Source of the DNA: Giesbergeria sp.
GTDB lineage: Bacteria > Pseudomonadota > Gammaproteobacteria > Burkholderiales > Burkholderiaceae_C
Direction: 5' to 3'
Length of the DNA: 6,527 nucleotides
Assembly: GCA_017998735.1 (NCBI GenBank)
Contig: JAGOCN010000101.1
Location: forward strand, 1 to 6,527
The notes beneath the pieces are model-generated. The model did not search any database, had not been told where the DNA came from, and was given only the letters and a program-made list of their open reading frames with translations. The position numbers were made by a program, and so were the translations under genes. Shown in pieces: positions 5,709 to 6,527 of the stretch. Within the stretch, counting starts at the first letter, position 1, and every line of letters starts with the position of its first letter.

Positions 5709-6020
5709 ATGGCAGATCCGATGCGAATTCGCGCCCAGGCCGCTGGCGACAAAACCACTGTGCGCATCCTCATGAGCCACGAAATGGAGTCCGGCCAGCG
5801 CAAGGATGCCTCTGGCAACCTGGTGCCGGCCTGGCACATCCAGGACGTGACGGCCTCGCTCAACGGCAAGCAGGTTTTTTCGGCCGAATGGGGCCCTGCC
5901 GTTTCCAAGAACCCGTTTCTTCAGTTCGTGGTCAAGGGCGCCAAGGCGGGCGACAAGATCAGCGTGACTTGGAAAGACAACAAGGGCGAAACCCGCACCG
6001 ACGAAGCAACGGTGTCCTGA
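5709..6020 (+). CDS. soxZ: SoxZ, partner subunit of sulfur carrier SoxYZ
   Basis: SoxZ forms the stable heterodimer with SoxY and provides the binding surface for the other Sox enzymes. The 103-residue product has no signal peptide, as usual for the family; it is thought to be carried across the membrane bound to SoxY through the SoxY Tat signal. The family features are visible: RILMSHEMESGQRKD (19-33), the segment VPAWHIQDV (39-47), a WGPAVSKNPF motif (61-70), and a beta-rich C-terminal half ending in ISVTWKDNKG. The ATG at 5709 has AGGAG at 5697-5701 with seven-base spacing; the in-frame ATG at 5679 lacks such a site. It is followed by a 127-base gap before soxA, larger than other gaps inside the core operon. 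Confidence 0.97.
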   Translation: MADPMRIRAQAAGDKTTVRILMSHEMESGQRKDASGNLVPAWHIQDVTASLNGKQVFSAEWGPAVSKNPFLQFVVKGAKAGDKISVTWKDNKGETRTDEATVS

Positions 6021-6147
6021 GCTGGTTTTTCCCGGCGCCGGCTGCGCAGCAACCTTTGCCCGCTGGCGCTGACGGCGCACGGCGCCCATGACCGCCCGGA
6101 CCATGCGGCTGTACCACCAGCCTCCTTGGCACTACAGGAGACAACAC
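6021..6147 (+). other. soxZ-soxA intergenic gap with adjacent palindromes
   Basis: This gap contains two perfect ten-base palindromes sharing one base, CCGGCGCCGG (6032-6041) and GCTGCGCAGC (6041-6050), and a further GC-rich stem, GGCGC (6065-6069) with GCGCC (6082-6086). No U-tract follows them. They may shape mRNA stability between soxYZ and soxA. An in-frame ATG at 6088 could extend SoxA by 20 residues, but it has no ribosome binding site and would precede a normal signal peptide. No small gene is seen. Confidence 0.4.
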
Positions 6148-6527
6148 ATGAACAAGACCCCATGGGTCACGGGCGCGGCCCTGACGCTGGCCTTGCTGCC
6201 TTTGGCCCACGCCCAGAAAACGACCACCGAGTCGATCGAGGAATACCGGGAAATGCTGCAGGACGGCAACCCGGCCGAACTTTTCGAGGCCAAGGGCGAA
6301 GAACTCTGGAAAACCCGGCGCGGGCCGAAAAACGCCTCCCTGCAGGCCTGTGACCTGGGCAAGGGGCCGGGCGTGGTCAAGGGTGTGTTCGTGGAACTGC
6401 CCCGCTACTTTGCCGACACCCAGCGCGTCCAGGACCTCGAATCGCGCCTGCTCACCTGCATGTCCACCCTGCAGGGTCTGGACAGCGAAAAAATCGCGGC
6501 CACGCCCTTTGGCAAGGACGAGCAGAA
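6148..6527 (+). CDS. soxA: SoxA, heme subunit of the SoxAX cytochrome (3' end beyond the window)
   Basis: SoxA, with SoxX, catalyses the first step of the pathway: joining thiosulfate to the SoxY cysteine with transfer of two electrons. The first 126 residues are visible. They comprise a Sec signal peptide (core about 8-20, AHA cleavage near residue 22), an N-terminal region with ELWKTRRGPKNASLQACDLG (about 52-71), LPRYFADT (84-91) and LLTCMSTLQG (101-110). This pattern is typical of SoxA. There is no CxxCH here: Cys68 is followed by Asp-Leu-Gly where diheme SoxA proteins have their first heme site. Cys68 and Cys104 may form a disulfide instead, as described for mono-heme SoxA of the Starkeya type. 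The catalytic C-terminal heme domain is outside the window. AGGAG (6136-6140), seven bases before the ATG, fixes the start. Confidence 0.93.
   Translation, partial: MNKTPWVTGAALTLALLPLAHAQKTTTESIEEYREMLQDGNPAELFEAKGEELWKTRRGPKNASLQACDLGKGPGVVKGVFVELPRYFADTQRVQDLESRLLTCMSTLQGLDSEKIAATPFGKDEQ

Noticed and set aside
6088..6147. Earlier in-frame ATG for SoxA
   Set aside because: No ribosome binding site precedes it, and it would put 20 charged and aromatic residues before a complete signal peptide; the start at 6148 has AGGAG at the right spacing.
1..6527. Mobile elements, CRISPR arrays, tRNA or rRNA genes
   Set aside because: No transposase or integrase motifs, no terminal inverted repeats, no spaced direct repeats and no tRNA-like folds were seen.

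Overview
The window is a segment of a thiosulfate-oxidation (Sox) gene cluster from a GC-rich bacterium. Gene content, gene order (soxC-D-Y-Z-A), codon use and many Ala-rich export signals point to a betaproteobacterium of the Burkholderiales, most likely Comamonadaceae. That placement is inferred from memory of such clusters, not computed. No mobile elements, CRISPR arrays, tRNAs or rRNAs were seen.

Layout: At the left edge (1-65, minus strand) are the first 21 codons of a divergent gene, possibly a YeeE/YedE-type sulfur transporter. A 324-base intergenic region (66-389) holds an octamer tandem repeat and a perfect 16-base palindrome. From 390 everything runs on the plus strand: a periplasmic metallo-beta-lactamase-fold hydrolase (SoxH-like, 390-1457), a SoxW-like exported thioredoxin overlapping it by 4 bases (1454-1981), and a small monoheme cytochrome c (2072-2413). 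A 200-base gap with an AT-rich stretch and inverted repeats probably carries a promoter for the core operon: soxC (2614-4002), soxD (3986-5101, overlapping soxC by 17 bases), soxY (5189-5647), soxZ (5709-6020) and the start of soxA (6148 to the window end). soxX and soxB are not here; in related clusters they follow soxA.

How the genes work together (family knowledge): SoxA, with SoxX, oxidatively couples thiosulfate to the C-terminal Cys of SoxY in the SoxYZ carrier. SoxB hydrolyses off sulfate. SoxCD, a molybdenum/diheme sulfane dehydrogenase, oxidises the remaining sulfane sulfur, passing six electrons to cytochromes. SoxW helps keep Sox thiols in a working redox state. The small cytochrome is a plausible electron acceptor, and the SoxH-like hydrolase has no settled role.

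The most notable points are: SoxA lacks a CxxCH at its N-terminal heme site (a mono-heme, 'type II' SoxAX pattern); an uncharacterised small cytochrome c sits between soxW and soxC; short tandem repeats lie in three separate intergenic gaps; and a bulged hairpin lies in the soxD-soxY gap. I do not see a wholly new system; this is a variant of a known pathway with some undescribed accessory details.
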